From the NCBI GenBank assembly GCA_021734005.1, contig JAIPJV010000012.1:1-16765 (forward strand): DNA of 16,765 nt, given 5' to 3'. This document shows positions 15,629 to 16,765 of this stretch, piece by piece. Within the stretch, counting starts at the first letter, position 1. Each line of letters opens with the position of its first letter. The stretch comes from Fidelibacterota bacterium. GTDB lineage: Bacteria; Fidelibacterota; UBA2242; JAFGTP01. The notes beneath the pieces are model-generated. The model saw nothing but the letters and a program-made list of their open reading frames with translations, searched no databases and was not told where the DNA came from. The position numbers and the translations under genes are program-made.

Positions 15629-16765
15629 AGGCAGAAACATATCACAGGGAATCGCCATTGGAAATGTCCACTGGCACCGATCAAATGTCCTTGTAATACC
15701 TGACGAGCGAGTTAGCGATGAAGACCAGATTAAAAAGGAGATGGAAAATTTACAATCCGCTATTGATAACTGCATTAGTGAATTGGAGCAGACCAGAAAA
15801 CTTGTAGTCCGGCATTTGGATGAGGAGCATGCTCAAATAATTGATAGCCAGCTCATGATTCTGAAAGATCCCTATCTCAAAAAAGAGGTAAAAGAACTTA
15901 TCCAGGAAAAGAAGTTCAATGTAATCAAAGCCTTTAATATTGTAATTTCCAATTATGAGGTGCGTCTCTCCGGCAGTCAATCTGACTATCATCGGCAACG
16001 TGATCTCGATATCAAAGACATTCGTAAAAGGATCGTCCATTATTTAATAAAACGGGAAGATTATATAAATAAACAAATTCAGAAGCCCTCAATCCTTGTC
16101 AGTGAATCGATTTCACCTTCCGACCTTTTTACTCTCGATCCTGAAAATGTTATGGGAATTATTACCCGGGATGGGGGATCTGATTCCCATCTCGCCATTA
16201 TGGCCAAGGCCTTTAAATTGCCCTATCTTTCCGGTGTGAAAGATCTGGAAAGAATTGATGAAGATGAAGAAATTATTTTAGATGCCTTTAAAGGCAAAAT
16301 CATTAAAAATCCTGTTTCTAAAACAAAACAGCTTTACCTTGACAAACTCAGAAAGTACGAACTGGAACGTAATAAAAAAATAGAACTAATTGAACAAACA
16401 AAAGATGGGACTCCTTTTGGAATTTTTATCAATGTTGAGTTTATCAATGAATTGGATGCTCTTGACAGGGATTCTTATAGCGGAATAGGATTATTCAGGA
16501 CAGAATTTCTAGGGCTGGAACGCAACGCATTTCCTTCTGAGCAGGAACAGGTCGAGGTCTATAGTAAAGTTCTTGATAAAATTGGTGACAAGCCTATTGT
16601 CTTTCGTACTTTTGATTTTGGCCGTGATAAATTCATAGATATGCTTGATATGGAAATGTTTCATGTTGACAGTGTTTATCAAGACTGGGGGGGTATAAAA
16701 CTTTGCCTGGAAAATCCTGAGATTTTGAAAACCCAGTTTAGGGCCCTTCTCAAAGTAAGCACCAG
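15615..16765 (+). CDS. ptsI: PTS Enzyme I (PEP-protein phosphotransferase), N-terminal part, divergent PEP site
   Basis: 383 full codons are visible; the gene runs off the window. Enzyme I takes phosphate from PEP onto a His and passes it to HPr. The start overlaps ptsH by 14 bp. Seen in order: N-terminal KGRNISQGIAIGNV, an HPr-binding helical region (residues about 40-140, QLMILKDPYL), the phospho-His loop DGGSDSHLAIMAK with His192, the linker, then the TIM barrel with GIGLFRTEFLG (Arg295, equal to E. coli Arg296) and VFRTFDFGRDK (Arg331, equal to Arg332). Three spots are odd: GGSDSH where families have GGRTSH, GRDK where GGDK is usual, and DWGGIK (357-362) in place of LGWRAIR, removing the PEP-binding Arg358. 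The frame is unbroken on both sides of the G7 run at 16687-16693. It may be an altered-function paralogue; the missing C-terminus prevents a final call. Confidence 0.9.
   Translation, partial: MKIIKGRNISQGIAIGNVHWHRSNVLVIPDERVSDEDQIKKEMENLQSAIDNCISELEQTRKLVVRHLDEEHAQIIDSQLMILKDPYLKKEVKELIQEKKFNVIKAFNIVISNYEVRLSGSQSDYHRQRDLDIKDIRKRIVHYLIKREDYINKQIQKPSILVSESISPSDLFTLDPENVMGIITRDGGSDSHLAIMAKAFKLPYLSGVKDLERIDEDEEIILDAFKGKIIKNPVSKTKQLYLDKLRKYELERNKKIELIEQTKDGTPFGIFINVEFINELDALDRDSYSGIGLFRTEFLGLERNAFPSEQEQVEVYSKVLDKIGDKPIVFRTFDFGRDKFIDMLDMEMFHVDSVYQDWGGIKLCLENPEILKTQFRALLKVST

Noticed and set aside
16686..16694. Run of seven G as a possible frameshift causing the odd Enzyme I motif
   Set aside because: Protein on both sides matches Enzyme I in the same frame, and Trp358 aligns with the conserved Trp, so a single indel does not explain the substitutions.

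Overview
The window is about 16.8 kb of AT-rich (roughly 38% GC by eye), densely coding bacterial DNA. It holds 14 protein-coding genes, the first and last cut by the window edges. I see no rRNA, tRNA, CRISPR array, insertion sequence or phage gene. A Gram-negative-type envelope is suggested by two likely lipoproteins, a SPOR domain and a secreted S9 peptidase. Strong GGAGG-type ribosome binding sites and several TTG starts are present. A low-GC member of the FCB assemblage (Marinimicrobia-, Calditrichota- or Cloacimonadota-like) is my guess at the source. That placement is inference from gene content and cannot be settled here.

Layout. (1) 1-2751, plus strand: the 3' end of carbamate kinase, nucleoside diphosphate kinase, a SPOR-domain lipoprotein, and a polytopic membrane protein with a very acidic tail, closed by a strong intrinsic terminator at 2774-2809. 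(2) 2903-7672: a DNA-repair block. It has mrfB (DEDD exonuclease with TPR-like tail) and mrfA (DEVH helicase with a C-terminal Cys cluster) joined by a TAATG junction, running head-on into dinB (Y-family polymerase), whose last 18 codons lie inside the end of mrfA. (3) 7739-10540, minus strand: a tight cluster read as POT-like MFS transporter, single-domain response regulator, and alpha/beta-hydrolase lipoprotein. (4) 10541-10768: a divergent regulatory region with repeated GTGATTT elements, then a secreted DPP5-like S9 dipeptidyl peptidase at 10769-12817. (5) 12954-16765, plus strand: phosphomannomutase/phosphoglucomutase, a short-chain prenyl diphosphate synthase, HPr, and the first two thirds of PTS Enzyme I.

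How they fit together. Carbamate kinase and Ndk are nucleotide/ATP metabolism genes. MrfAB and DinB are both linked to DNA damage: MrfAB to repair of mitomycin-type lesions in Bacillus subtilis, DinB to translesion synthesis. The secreted peptidase and the POT-like transporter share one intergenic region and plausibly release and import small peptides. HPr and Enzyme I appear without any visible Enzyme II. The Enzyme I carries substitutions at normally near-invariant PEP-site positions, which makes it the most unusual thing I can see here. No wholly new multi-gene system is evident; the window is mostly core genome with several local oddities.
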